The notes: generated by a model from the sequence alone, not told the origin. A stretch of DNA of 64,000 nucleotides from Novosphingobium barchaimii LL02 (GCF_001046635.1 NZ_KQ130454.1:317501-381500), one strand, 5' to 3'; numbered from the stretch's first letter, positions 1-8,475 are shown. Program-made: numbers and translations.

Positions 1-811
1 GCAGCGATCCGGCATTGGGCGGACGGTGGCCGGAAGTGGGCAGCCCGGCCGCCTCGCGGTTGGCGCGGACCTGCTCGACGATGGCGTCCGCCTTCTTCCA
101 CGCGGCTTCCTCGGTATCGGCGATCACCGGGCGCAGCGAGAGCGAGAATCCCGGATTGCGGCCATGCTTCGCGGCGGCGCGGCGCACGGTGCGCACAGCC
201 TCGCCGACCTGCTCCAGCGTTTCGCCCCACAGCGCGTAGACATCGGCATGGCGGCCCGCGACCTCGATGGCCTCGGGAGAGGAGCCGCCGAAGAACACCG
301 GCAGGTTATCCGGCTTGATCGCGCTGAACGCACCGCGCGCTTCATAAAAGCGGCCGGAATGGTCGAAAGGCTGCTTTTCCGACCATTCGCGGCGCAGGAT
401 CTCGATATATTCGTCGCTGCGCAGGTAGCGTTCGGCCTTGAGGGTGTGGACGTCGCCGTCGCGGGCCATTTCCTCATCCGCGCCGCCGGTGATGATGTGC
501 ACCGCCACGCGCCCGCCCGAAAGCTGGTCAAGCGTGGCAAGCTGGCGCGCCGCCAGCGTGGGCTGGGTGAAGCCGGGGCGATGCGCGACGAGGAAGCCGA
601 GCTTCTTGGTGATCGCCGCCGCATGGGCCGCCACGATCTGGCTTTCGGGCGAGGCCGAACCGAACGGGATCAGCACGCGGTCGAAGCCGCCCTTCTCCTG
701 TTCGATCGCGGCTGCGTCGACGTATTCGCGGTCAAGCACGCGCGAGCGGGCGGCGTTGTGGATTTCGGAGGTATCGTTGAAGCCGATATAGCCGATGAAC
801 TTGACGGTCAT
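1..811 (-). CDS. ssuD: SsuD-like FMN-dependent alkanesulfonate monooxygenase (partial, runs off left edge)
   Basis: Luciferase-like, flavin-dependent monooxygenase. The family uses reduced FMN and O2 to cleave the C-S bond of alkanesulfonates, releasing sulfite and an aldehyde. About 270 N-terminal residues are visible; full family members have roughly 350-390, so the C-terminus is missing beyond base 1. Seen: start MTVKFIGYIGF, the DRVLIPFGSASPES stretch near residue 45, a LATLDQLSGGRVAVHIITGG segment typical of the barrel core, and VFFGGSSPEA, all matching SsuD. The ATG at 811 is preceded by AGGGGAGTCC. It is the last visible gene of the operon, 26 nt after the rhodanese gene. Exact substrate is unknown: SsuD and related sulfone or sulfonate monooxygenases look alike at this level. 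Confidence 0.85.
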   Translation of the reverse strand, partial: MTVKFIGYIGFNDTSEIHNAARSRVLDREYVDAAAIEQEKGGFDRVLIPFGSASPESQIVAAHAAAITKKLGFLVAHRPGFTQPTLAARQLATLDQLSGGRVAVHIITGGADEEMARDGDVHTLKAERYLRSDEYIEILRREWSEKQPFDHSGRFYEARGAFSAIKPDNLPVFFGGSSPEAIEVAGRHADVYALWGETLEQVGEAVRTVRRAAAKHGRNPGFSLSLRPVIADTEEAAWKKADAIVEQVRANREAAGLPTSGHRPPNAGSL

Positions 812-837
812 TGTGAAGGACTCCCCTTGAGGATGGA

Positions 838-2061
838 TCAGATGACGAAGAAGCCGTGGGTGCCGTCGCGCGCGAGCTGGGCGACGAGGCCGTATTCCCA
901 GTCGAGATAGGCCTGCATGGCGGCCTGCGGATTGTCGGTGCCTTCATAGGGCCGCTTGTAGCGCCCCTCGGGTCCGCGCGGGGCCGGGCCGCCGTCGGGG
1001 CCGGTCTCCAGTTCCCCGTCGAACCCTTCGAGGACCAGCACTTCCCAGCCCAGTTGGGCCAGCCAGGATGCGGTCATGTCGGCGCGCGGGCCAAGGTCGT
1101 CGGCCAGCACGATGCGGGCTCCGCGCACGGGGGCGAAGTGGTCGGTTTCCTGTACCAGCTGGCCGCCTGGAGCATTGCGAAAACCCGGCAGGTGGCCGGC
1201 GCCGTAGGCATCCGGCTGGCGCACGTCGAAGCGGTAGAGGGTGCGATGCGTCTCCGCCTCGATCGCGGCAAGGCCGGCGGCATCGATGCGGCGCACGCCC
1301 GCGCGGTAGGCCACGTCGCGGGCGCGGCTGCGGGCATCGTCCGCCTCGCCGGGCAGGTCCACGCTTTCCTGACGGCCCTGCTCCAGCGTCTGGCCCGCCA
1401 GCGTCCAGCCGATTGTGCCGTTGCGCAGCGCGAAGACGCGGTTGGGCACGCCCGCATTGATGAGCGACTGCGCGCCGATGATGGAGCGGGTGCGCCCGGC
1501 GCAGTTGACGATGATCGTGGTGTCCGGGTCCGGCGCGGCCACGGCGGCGCGCAGCACCAGTTCCGCGCCCGGCACGCTGCGGCCGGTGGGGATGCTCATC
1601 GTCGCGTATTCCTCGAAGCGGCGTGCATCGAGGATGGCGATATCGGCCTTCTCGTCGATCAGCGCCTGCAGGTCGGGCGCGGGCAGCGAGGGCGTGCCGC
1701 GCCGATGCTCGACCAGTTCGCCGAACGCCTTGGAATAGCTGTTGACGTCCTCGAACAGCTCGTACCCGGCATCGCGCCAGCCCTGCAGGCCGTTTTCCAG
1801 CACATCGACATTGGTGAAGCCAAGGCCGCGCAGTTCCTCCACCGCGAAGGCGGCCAGCCCCTCGCTATCGTCGTAGACCACCACGGCCACGTCCTTGCGG
1901 GGGATGCGCCACTTTGCCTCGGCGGAGATGCGCGCCAGCGGGATCTGGGCGGCGAACAGCGGGTGTCCGGCGGCGAAGGGTGCTTCATTGCGCACGTCGA
2001 TCAGCGCGATTTCGCGGCGGCTGAGCAGTGCGCTGCGTACTTGTGCAGGTGTGACGGTCAT
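838..2061 (-). CDS. Triple rhodanese-domain protein with one catalytic cysteine
   Basis: Sulfurtransferase-family protein of 407 residues, likely cytoplasmic (no signal peptide). Three rhodanese-like units can be traced: about residues 1-105, 125-230 and 255-350. Only the middle unit has a cysteine in the active-site loop (NCAGRTRS, Cys187). The loop of the first reads YDDSEG and that of the third ADDLGP, so those two are probably structural or substrate-gating. The gene starts with an ATGA overlap on the stop of the thiol dioxygenase gene, implying coupled translation. Known: multi-domain rhodaneses often neighbour thiol dioxygenases in proteobacteria. Inferred: it handles sulfane sulfur or sulfite released from the thiol or sulfinate products of the operon. 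Confidence 0.85.
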   Translation of the reverse strand: MTVTPAQVRSALLSRREIALIDVRNEAPFAAGHPLFAAQIPLARISAEAKWRIPRKDVAVVVYDDSEGLAAFAVEELRGLGFTNVDVLENGLQGWRDAGYELFEDVNSYSKAFGELVEHRRGTPSLPAPDLQALIDEKADIAILDARRFEEYATMSIPTGRSVPGAELVLRAAVAAPDPDTTIIVNCAGRTRSIIGAQSLINAGVPNRVFALRNGTIGWTLAGQTLEQGRQESVDLPGEADDARSRARDVAYRAGVRRIDAAGLAAIEAETHRTLYRFDVRQPDAYGAGHLPGFRNAPGGQLVQETDHFAPVRGARIVLADDLGPRADMTASWLAQLGWEVLVLEGFDGELETGPDGGPAPRGPEGRYKRPYEGTDNPQAAMQAYLDWEYGLVAQLARDGTHGFFVI

Positions 2062-2720
2062 GCTGTCCTCGAAAGATCCCAGATGTTGGGAAGCGCGGTG
2101 TTGGCGTAGCCGGAGATGAAAGGCCGCTCCTCGCCATTGGCGCGGTAGGTGGCGCGTTCGACCGCGCCGATATTGCCGCCGTAGACATGGATCGAAATCG
2201 AGGTCCGGTCGGCTTGGGCGTTCTCGACGCGGTGGATATCGCCCCCCGGCCCAGTGGCACGCGGGTCGATCGCCTCGACCTCGGTTTCGAGCAGGTTGCG
2301 GGTCGGCCCTTGCTGGACCAGCGCGCCGTCAGAATCGCGGCGGCCGAAGCTCTGCACCTTTTCCGCCCCGCGCAGGACGCCGACGAGGCCCCATACCCGG
2401 TGGTCGTGGATCGGGGTCGCCTGCCCCGGCCCCCAGACGAAGGAGACCACGCTGAAGCGCTCGGCGCTGTCGCAGTGCAGGAGGTACTGCTGGTAGCGCT
2501 CGGGGTGGGGCTGGGCGTATTCGTCCGGCAGCCAGCCGTCGCGCGCCACCAGCCGGCCCAGCAGTTCAGCGCCGCGTCCCAGGATCACGCTCAGGTCGTC
2601 GGTACCGTCCAGCAGGCCCGCCAGGTCGCCTACGAAGCGGCGCAGCGGCGCAGTGTCGATAGCGGGGACGGTGACGCGCGGCGCCGGGCCGGAGGTGGCG
2701 AAGATGCTGCGCGCGTTCAC
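2058..2720 (-). CDS. Thiol dioxygenase of the cysteine/3-mercaptopropionate dioxygenase family
   Basis: Non-haem iron enzyme of the cupin fold that oxidises a thiol to a sulfinate with O2; 220 residues. Seen: the iron-binding pair HDH (TPIHDHRVWG) with a third histidine expected in the GGDIHRV segment, and the Ser-His-Tyr triad in TSISIHVYGG. Upstream of HDH the sequence reads YQQYLLHCDS. The glutamine there falls where Gln-type enzymes (3-mercaptopropionate dioxygenases) differ from Arg-type cysteine dioxygenases, so the substrate may be 3-mercaptopropionate or a broader thiol; this placement is from memory of the family. Start chosen as GTG at 2720, which overlaps the ABC ATPase stop by GTGA; a longer frame exists upstream but lies inside the ABC gene. 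Confidence 0.85.
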   Translation of the reverse strand: MNARSIFATSGPAPRVTVPAIDTAPLRRFVGDLAGLLDGTDDLSVILGRGAELLGRLVARDGWLPDEYAQPHPERYQQYLLHCDSAERFSVVSFVWGPGQATPIHDHRVWGLVGVLRGAEKVQSFGRRDSDGALVQQGPTRNLLETEVEAIDPRATGPGGDIHRVENAQADRTSISIHVYGGNIGAVERATYRANGEERPFISGYANTALPNIWDLSRTA

Positions 2721-3508
2721 GGACGCGCGCCTGCATGCAGCGCGACCACATCCGCCGGGCGCTCCTCGACCACGCCGCCCAGCGCGGACAGCAGGCGCTG
2801 GCGCAGCGGCGGCGCGATACCGGCACGCTCGGCCCCGCGCGCGGCGGTGATCCGCTCCTGCGCGACGATTTTGCCGCCGTCGAGCAGGATCACCCGGTCT
2901 GCCAGGGCGATCGCCTCGTCGACGTCGTGGGTCACCATCATCACCGCCGGGCGGTGACGGCGCCACAGCGAGAGTACGAGTTCATGCATACGGAGCCGGG
3001 TCAGCGCATCAAGCGCGGCGAAAGGTTCGTCCAGCAGCAGCAGGCCCGGCTCGCGCACCAGCGCACGGGCCAGCGCAACGCGCTGCGCCTCGCCGCCCGA
3101 AAGCGTCAGCGGCCAGGCTTCGAGCCGGTGGCCCAGGCCCACTTCCTGCAACGCATCCTGCGCCGCGTCGCGCGCGTTCGCGCCCTTCAGGCCGAGCGCG
3201 ACATTGCGCCAGACCTTCTTCCACGGCAGCAGCCGGGCATCCTGGAACACCACCGCGCGCGATGACGGCACGGTCACGTCCTGCCCGTCCACCGGGTCAA
3301 GCCCGGCCAGCGTGCGCAGCAGCGTGGTCTTGCCCGAGCCGGAACGACCCAGCAGGACAACGAACTCGCCCGCGCCGATCTCAAGATCGAGCCCGGAGAT
3401 GATGGTGTTCTCGCCAAAGCTGCGGGTGAAACCGCGCAGGCGCACGGCGGCTTCGGCGAAGGTCGGCGAGCTGGGAACTGTGGTGAACTGGGTCAGTCTG
3501 GCGTCCAT
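2717..3508 (-). CDS. ssuB: ABC transporter ATP-binding protein, sulfonate/taurine type
   Basis: Cytoplasmic ATPase of an SsuABC/TauABC-type importer, 263 residues. Seen: Walker A GRSGSGKTT near residue 55, Q-loop FQDARLLPW, signature LSGGEAQR, Walker B LLLLDEPFAALD and a switch histidine in MMVTHDVDEA. The short Q-loop to signature distance and the DARLLPW sequence are typical of SsuB/TauB. It lies 37 nt after the permease gene and its stop overlaps the dioxygenase start. The periplasmic binding protein (SsuA) is not in the window and may lie beyond the left edge. The substrate could be a sulfonate, taurine or another organosulfur compound. Confidence 0.9.
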   Translation of the reverse strand: MDARLTQFTTVPSSPTFAEAAVRLRGFTRSFGENTIISGLDLEIGAGEFVVLLGRSGSGKTTLLRTLAGLDPVDGQDVTVPSSRAVVFQDARLLPWKKVWRNVALGLKGANARDAAQDALQEVGLGHRLEAWPLTLSGGEAQRVALARALVREPGLLLLDEPFAALDALTRLRMHELVLSLWRRHRPAVMMVTHDVDEAIALADRVILLDGGKIVAQERITAARGAERAGIAPPLRQRLLSALGGVVEERPADVVALHAGARP

Positions 3509-3545
3509 GGCTGGTCCTTTCCTGAAGTATGGGGGGCGAGGCCGT

Positions 3546-4328
3546 TCAGGCCGTGACGATTTCGGGGCGCCAGGCGAGGGCGCGGCGTTCGATCAGACGC
3601 ACCAGTCCGTCGGCGGCAAGGCCAAGGCCCGCGTAGATCATCAGGCACACCAGAATGATGTCCGTGCGCATGAAGTCGCGGGCATTGTTGATGAGATAGC
3701 CCAGGCCCGCCGAAGCATTGATCTGCTCCGCCACCACCAGCACCAGCACCGAGATGGAAAGCGAATAGCGCAGGCCCACCAGCAGCGCGGGCAAGGCGCC
3801 GGGCAGGATCACGTGCCACACCTGCGCGGCGCGGCTGAGGCCCAGGCTGCGGGCACCTTCCAGCAGGCGCAGGTCGGTGCCGCGAATGCCGCTGTAGAGG
3901 TTGAGGTAGACCGGAAAGATCGAGGCGAAGGCGATCAGCGCGATCTTGGGCGTCTCGCCGATGCCGAACCACACGATGAACAACGGCGTCAGCGCCAGCG
4001 TGGGGATCGTGCGCTTGATCTGCATCAGCGGATCGACCGCAACCTCGCCCTGCCTCGACAGTCCGGCAACCAGCGCCAGCACCACGCCCGTGGTCACGCC
4101 GATCGCCAGTCCGGCCAGGATTCGCAGGAACGAGACGTAAAGATTGGCCGTCAGTTCGCCCGAGACGGTCATCGTCCACAGCGTGGCCAGCACCTTTGAC
4201 GGCGCCGCCAGCGTGCGTTCGGGGATCAGCCCGGTGCGCGATCCCGCCTCCAGCACCGCCAGCAGCAGCAGCGGCGAAAGCCAGCGCGCGCCGCCGATGG
4301 TCCGGGTCAATTGCTTCAATGCCGACAT
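3546..4328 (-). CDS. ssuC: ABC transporter permease, sulfonate/taurine type
   Basis: Inner-membrane permease of the same importer, 260 residues with about six hydrophobic segments. The cytoplasmic EAA loop is visible as EGARSLGLSRAAQVWHVILP, the contact surface for the ATPase. Start chosen as ATG 4328 (MSALKQLTRT), with GAGG about 10 nt upstream; an in-frame start at 4367 has no better ribosome site. First gene of the minus-strand operon and divergent from the LysR regulator. The 24-bp box at 4371-4394 lies just upstream, where an activator could bind. Confidence 0.88.
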   Translation of the reverse strand: MSALKQLTRTIGGARWLSPLLLLAVLEAGSRTGLIPERTLAAPSKVLATLWTMTVSGELTANLYVSFLRILAGLAIGVTTGVVLALVAGLSRQGEVAVDPLMQIKRTIPTLALTPLFIVWFGIGETPKIALIAFASIFPVYLNLYSGIRGTDLRLLEGARSLGLSRAAQVWHVILPGALPALLVGLRYSLSISVLVLVVAEQINASAGLGYLINNARDFMRTDIILVCLMIYAGLGLAADGLVRLIERRALAWRPEIVTA

Positions 4329-4370
4329 TCCATGTGCCTCGTGCCTTCGATGACCCGAAGGTGGCACCTG

Positions 4371-4394
4371 AATCTCTACTAATTCAATTGAGAA
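4371..4394. promoter_or_regulatory. LysR-type operator candidate, box 1
   Basis: A 24-bp box beginning AATCTCTACTA and ending ATTGAGAA, with the inverted ends TCTC and GAGA separated by 12 nt. It matches box 2 at 4532-4555 in 21 of 24 positions. It lies 43 nt upstream of the permease start. LysR proteins bind such interrupted dyads in divergent promoters, so it is a good candidate operator for the neighbouring regulator. Confidence 0.6.
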
Positions 4395-4531
4395 GGTCTG
4401 GACGAGCTATTTGCAGCGCTTATACTGAAGCCTCGAAACGCTCATACGGCGCCGGGACGTGCGGGATTCGGGGCGAATCCGGGGCATCCTCTTCAGATTC
4501 GACGCGCAAACAGAATTGCTTCTTGAGCCAC

Positions 4532-4555
4532 AATCTCTACTATTTTGATTGAGAA
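4532..4555. promoter_or_regulatory. LysR-type operator candidate, box 2
   Basis: Second copy of the 24-bp box, in the same orientation as box 1 and 161 bp away, with three mismatches in the centre. It ends 54 nt before the lysR start, a position suited to autoregulation. The two copies are the only clear repeats in this intergenic region, which is otherwise more AT-rich than its flanks. Confidence 0.6.
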
Positions 4556-4609
4556 TCTGAAATACGTCATGGCGCTCTCACGCTTGCTTCCTCCGATGAA
4601 AGTCCGCCG

Positions 4610-5449
4610 ATGCCCGTCAACCTTCCGACCAATCTCCTGCGCAGCTTCGTGGCGATCGTCGACACCGGCTCGATGCTTCATGCCTCGGAACAGGTGTTCG
4701 TCAGCCAGTCGGCGCTGAGCCTGCAGATCAAGCGGCTGGAGGAGCTGCTCCAGCAGTCGCTGTTCCACCGCGAGGGGCGGCGACTGGCGCTGACCGCGCA
4801 CGGCGACCTCATGCTCGACTATGCGCGCAAGGTGCTGGCCCTGCACGACGAGGCGGTGGCGGCGGTCACCAATGGGCAGTTCGCGGGGCCAGCGCGGATC
4901 GGCATGGTGCAGGATTTCGCCGAACTGCTGCTGACCGGGCTGCTCTCGCAGTTCGCAGAGCTGCACCCGGAGGCGGAACTCTACGCCCGCATCGCCGGGA
5001 CTGCCGAACTGCTGGACCTGCTGGAGCGGCGCCAGCTAGACATCGTGCTGGGCTTTGCCGCCGCGAATGACCGCCATGCGGTGACGACCGCGCCGATGAG
5101 CTGGTTCGGCAAGGAGGACCTCGCCCTGCTGGACACCGTCCAGCTGGCGGTTCTGGAGACGCCCTGCCGCTTTCGCGAGGCGGCCATCCGCGCGCTGGAG
5201 GACGCCGGGCGCCCCTATCGCATCACGGTCGAGACGCCCAACCTCACTACCCTGCGCGCGGCGGTGGACGCCGGGCTGGGCCTCACCTGCCGCACGGGCA
5301 TGTTCCTGCACGATGCGCCGCTGACCGGCGGGGGCCTGCCCGACCTGCCGCATGTCTCGTGCATCCTGCACACCGCGCCGGGCCTCGACGGGCCGACCAG
5401 CCAGCTGTCCGAACTGGCGCGCGAGGTTGTGGCGGGATTGCCGGCCTGA
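4610..5449 (+). CDS. LysR-family transcriptional regulator
   Basis: Transcription factor of 279 residues. An N-terminal winged helix-turn-helix covers roughly residues 1-60 (SMLHASEQVFVSQSALSLQI then KRLEELL). A long linker helix and a periplasmic-binding-protein-like effector domain follow. It is transcribed away from the organosulfur operon and two matching boxes lie between them, the usual layout when a LysR protein controls its neighbour and itself. The inducer is unknown; for this operon a sulfonate, a thiol or a sulfur-starvation signal (as with CysB or Cbl) is plausible. The ATG at 4610 has only a weak ribosome site. Confidence 0.9.
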   Translation: MPVNLPTNLLRSFVAIVDTGSMLHASEQVFVSQSALSLQIKRLEELLQQSLFHREGRRLALTAHGDLMLDYARKVLALHDEAVAAVTNGQFAGPARIGMVQDFAELLLTGLLSQFAELHPEAELYARIAGTAELLDLLERRQLDIVLGFAAANDRHAVTTAPMSWFGKEDLALLDTVQLAVLETPCRFREAAIRALEDAGRPYRITVETPNLTTLRAAVDAGLGLTCRTGMFLHDAPLTGGGLPDLPHVSCILHTAPGLDGPTSQLSELAREVVAGLPA

Positions 5450-5553
5450 CAGCGGCTTATTCGATATTCTCAAGGGGCGCCAAGGGCTTCTCGTTGGTCG
5501 CCCTTGTTCGCCTGGCATAGCGTCCTCGTAGATAACCACGCACGAGGCCTGAA

Positions 5554-6213
5554 ATGACTGCACCCCTGAACGACCGTTTCGCCGCGCTCCAGGCAGAGCG
5601 CGAGCGAACCTGGAAGCCCGAGCAGCTTGAGCGCAACGCCGCCCAGCGCCGCATCCTGACCGAACGCCACGATCCCGCCGCGCTGCCGGGCGTCGGTGAT
5701 GAACTCGGCCCCTTCACCCTGATCGACCAGGACGGGCGCGAACTCACCCGCGAGGCGATCCTTGCCGATGGTCCGGCGGTGCTGGTGTTCTTCCGCTTCG
5801 GCGGCTGCCCGGCCTGCAACATCGCTCTGCCCTATTACAACGAGACGCTGCTGCCGCGCCTACGCGAGCGCGGAATCCGGCTGGTGGCGGTGAGCGCGCA
5901 GGTGCCCGTCGACCCCGAACTGATCGCCCGGCACGGCCTGGGCTTCACGGTCGCGGGCGATCCCGGCTATGCGCTGTCCCGCAGCCTGGGCATCACCTTC
6001 CTGCCCGAGGATCAGCCCGAGGTCACCCCGGGCCAGAACTGGATCGGCGCGACCCTTGGCACGGACAGCTACGAGATCGACAAGCCGGCGGTGCTCGTCC
6101 TGACACAGGACGCGCGCATCGCCTTCTTCGACGTCAGCCCGGACTGGCTTGAGCGCACCGAAACCGGCGCGATCCTGGCCGCCCTGCCCGAAACCGTCAG
6201 CGCGGCGGGCTGA
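5554..6213 (+). CDS. Peroxiredoxin-like (AhpC/TSA) protein
   Basis: Thioredoxin-fold protein of 219 residues. The active-site motif is FFRFGGCPACN, giving a CPAC pair at residues 85-88, followed by ALPYYNETLLP. Proteins of this peroxiredoxin-like family reduce peroxides or act as thiol oxidoreductases; the adjacent cysteine pair suggests a thioredoxin-like cycle. An N-terminal helical stretch of about 45 residues precedes the fold. It converges on the FAD protein gene with only 12 nt between the stop codons. It follows the lysR gene by 104 nt, so its own promoter is likely. Confidence 0.8.
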   Translation: MTAPLNDRFAALQAERERTWKPEQLERNAAQRRILTERHDPAALPGVGDELGPFTLIDQDGRELTREAILADGPAVLVFFRFGGCPACNIALPYYNETLLPRLRERGIRLVAVSAQVPVDPELIARHGLGFTVAGDPGYALSRSLGITFLPEDQPEVTPGQNWIGATLGTDSYEIDKPAVLVLTQDARIAFFDVSPDWLERTETGAILAALPETVSAAG

Positions 6214-6225
6214 ACCACCCGCCGC

Positions 6226-7590
6226 CTAAAGCCCCTCGCCGCCGACCCAGTGTTCGTCGGCGAGGAAGCGGGCAAGGCCCCATACCTGGCGGCGGATATC
6301 GGGCACGGCCACGATCTCCCACGCCTCGCCCTTGGTGATCGGACCGACTGCCAGCAGATTGTCCTGAACCGCGCCGTCCGTCCCGCGCACCCGGCCCAGA
6401 TGATCGACGTCCACCCCCAGCGCATGGGCATCGCCGGTGATCCGCCCCTGTTCCAGCAGCCCTTGCACCAGCGGCAGGTCCACCCGGCTCAGGTCGCAGT
6501 CCGGCCCCGCGCAGTTGTAGATGCGGTCGACTTCCAGCACCTGCGTGCCGCTCTCCCCGCGCGGGCGGTAGGACACTGCCGCGCGGCCGCCGCGTTCCTC
6601 TGCACCGCCCAGCTTGCCCGCCAGGTAGCGCAGCCGCCCGGACGCCTCCAGGTCCTCCAGCCGCTGCGCCACTGCGGGCGCCAGGCGGTGACGGTGGATG
6701 TCCCAGTAAGGGCGCAGATGCCGCAGGAAACTGGCCTGCGCCGTTACGGAATGGCGCCGCCAGATGTTCTGCGTATGCGGGCGCAGGCCATCGACCGCCG
6801 CCCGCCAGCCCAGTTCCGCCGCGCGCCGCCGCACTTCGCGCACCAGCTGCGAGCCGCGCTTGTCGGGGTCCTGCACCGGGGTAACCACCGGCCCGCTCTC
6901 GGCATGGCTATGCGGCCTCAGCCCGCGCCGTGACAGCACCGTCACCTTGCCCTTGAACCCCGAACTTTCCAGCGACAGCACAACGTCCGCCGCCGTCAGC
7001 CCGCTGCCCACGACGAGGACATGATCCAGGCCGTCCAGCCCCGTCACCGCCGGCGCATCCCACGGATCGGGATAATACAGCCCCTCAGGCAGCCCCTGCA
7101 GCACCGGATGCGGCACCGGCGGGAAATTGCCCAGCGCCAGCACCACCGACCGGCATTCCAGCACATCGCCATCGGCCAGCCGTACCCGCGCCGCGTCCAC
7201 CCCGAAATCCACCGACAGCGCCTCGCCGTTGATGATCTGGGCATTCGGCCCGGCCTTGGCCAGCGCCTCGACCAGCGCCTCGCGCAAGTAGACGCCGTAA
7301 GTCAGGCGCGGCACGAAGCGATTGGCCTCGTCCTTGTCGGAAAATTCCATCCAGCGCAGGAAATGCCCGGCGTCGTCGGGAAAGGCGCTCATGTTGGCGG
7401 CGCGCACGTTGAGAAGGTGTTCGGGCCGCCGGGTGCCGAAGGCGACGCCTTTGGCAAGCTGCGCCGAACTGCGCTCGATCAGGGCCACTTTCACCCCGTA
7501 GCGCAGCAGGTTGATGGCCAGGAGCGTTCCGCTGAAACCCCCGCCGACGATCGCGATCGGCAGGTCCTGCGCGGCATTACGGCTGGTCAT
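6226..7590 (-). CDS. FAD/NAD(P)-binding oxidoreductase (YdhS/COG4529-like)
   Basis: Flavoprotein of 454 residues. The N-terminal dinucleotide fold carries IAIVGGGFSGTLLAINLLRY and a second glycine-rich motif, VLVVGSGLTAADVV, lies near residue 195. This is the pattern of the FAD-NAD(P)-binding family often annotated as hydroxyacylglutathione hydrolase-like or YdhS. The C-terminal part holds the NCAGPDCDLS segment typical of these proteins. The reaction is not established for the family. It converges with the peroxiredoxin-like gene; the upstream 76 nt should hold its promoter. No signal peptide. Confidence 0.8.
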   Translation of the reverse strand: MTSRNAAQDLPIAIVGGGFSGTLLAINLLRYGVKVALIERSSAQLAKGVAFGTRRPEHLLNVRAANMSAFPDDAGHFLRWMEFSDKDEANRFVPRLTYGVYLREALVEALAKAGPNAQIINGEALSVDFGVDAARVRLADGDVLECRSVVLALGNFPPVPHPVLQGLPEGLYYPDPWDAPAVTGLDGLDHVLVVGSGLTAADVVLSLESSGFKGKVTVLSRRGLRPHSHAESGPVVTPVQDPDKRGSQLVREVRRRAAELGWRAAVDGLRPHTQNIWRRHSVTAQASFLRHLRPYWDIHRHRLAPAVAQRLEDLEASGRLRYLAGKLGGAEERGGRAAVSYRPRGESGTQVLEVDRIYNCAGPDCDLSRVDLPLVQGLLEQGRITGDAHALGVDVDHLGRVRGTDGAVQDNLLAVGPITKGEAWEIVAVPDIRRQVWGLARFLADEHWVGGEGL

Positions 7591-7666
7591 GAATTAGGCA
7601 TTCCCGTGAATCTGAGAGCTATGGCTAGCAGGTAACGCACCGCACAACCTATTGGTTGTCCTCAAG

Positions 7667-8383
7667 TCAGGCGGCCTTTCGCCACAGCGGATAGCGCACC
7701 AGTTGCCCCCGCGCGGGCACCAGCGCTTCGATCGATTCGGCCGGCTGCAGGGCGGAGAGGATCGCCGGATCGGCCGCGTCCATGCCGCCGGTCAGCGCGC
7801 CGAAAGCGGGCAGGATCAGACGATTGCCGCTGTTCACCGCGCAAGGCCGCGCGATTCGCCGACCGCGCGCATGAACGATCAGCCGGGGGTGGAAGTGGCC
7901 CGAAACCTCAGCCTCGCGCGTGCCCGGCAGCGCCTGGTGGCGCAGCGCCAGGCCGCCGAGCATCAGTTCCTCCACCCGCGTGCCGCCTGCCTCGGCGCCC
8001 AGATGCGGATCGTGGTTGCCGGTAATCCACACCCAGTCGAGCGCGCGGGTCAGCGCGGCGAGCATTCCCGCCGCGTGCGGTTCCAGCCGCTGCGGCCCGG
8101 CGCTGTCGTGGAAATTGTCACCCAGCGCGAAGACCCGCCGCGCGCCTGTCAGCCGCACGGCCAGCGCCAGGCGTTCCAGCGTCTCGCGGCTGTCGTAAGG
8201 GGGCAGCATCTGGCCGGTGCGGGCAAAGAAGCTGGCTTTTTCCAGATGCAGGTCGGCGACCAGCAGCGCCTGTTCGCGCGGCCAGTATAGCGCGCTCGCC
8301 CGCGCCGCACCGCTGGAGGGCGCGCCGGGGACGCCGCAATCGACGAGGCGCATTTCCTCATCGTGGAACGAAAAGAGAACCAT
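7667..8383 (-). CDS. pdeM: Ligase-associated DNA damage response endonuclease PdeM
   Basis: Metallophosphoesterase of 238 residues. All metal-binding blocks are visible: VADLHLEK, ALGDNFHDS, ITGNHDPH and VSGHFHPR. PdeM proteins normally travel with an ATP-dependent ligase, a Lhr-type DEXH helicase and an exonuclease in DNA-damage clusters; none is next to it here. Start chosen as ATG 8383 (MVLFSFHDEEM) because GGGAAAG lies 5 nt upstream; a longer frame to 8464 has a basic, unconserved-looking extension. Divergent from hemF across 92 nt. Confidence 0.85.
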   Translation of the reverse strand: MVLFSFHDEEMRLVDCGVPGAPSSGAARASALYWPREQALLVADLHLEKASFFARTGQMLPPYDSRETLERLALAVRLTGARRVFALGDNFHDSAGPQRLEPHAAGMLAALTRALDWVWITGNHDPHLGAEAGGTRVEELMLGGLALRHQALPGTREAEVSGHFHPRLIVHARGRRIARPCAVNSGNRLILPAFGALTGGMDAADPAILSALQPAESIEALVPARGQLVRYPLWRKAA

Positions 8384-8475
8384 GGCTTTCCCTTGCCGCA
8401 GCCGCCGCGATTTGGCAAGCGCCGCGCAAGCAAAGGGCAAGCCCTGCCATGAGCACCTTGCCATGAGGACCTTGA

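Noticed and set aside
2721-2966. N-terminal extension of the thiol dioxygenase
   Set aside because: The extra frame is an Arg/Gly/Pro-rich shadow of the ABC ATPase gene; the GTG at 2720 gives the family length.
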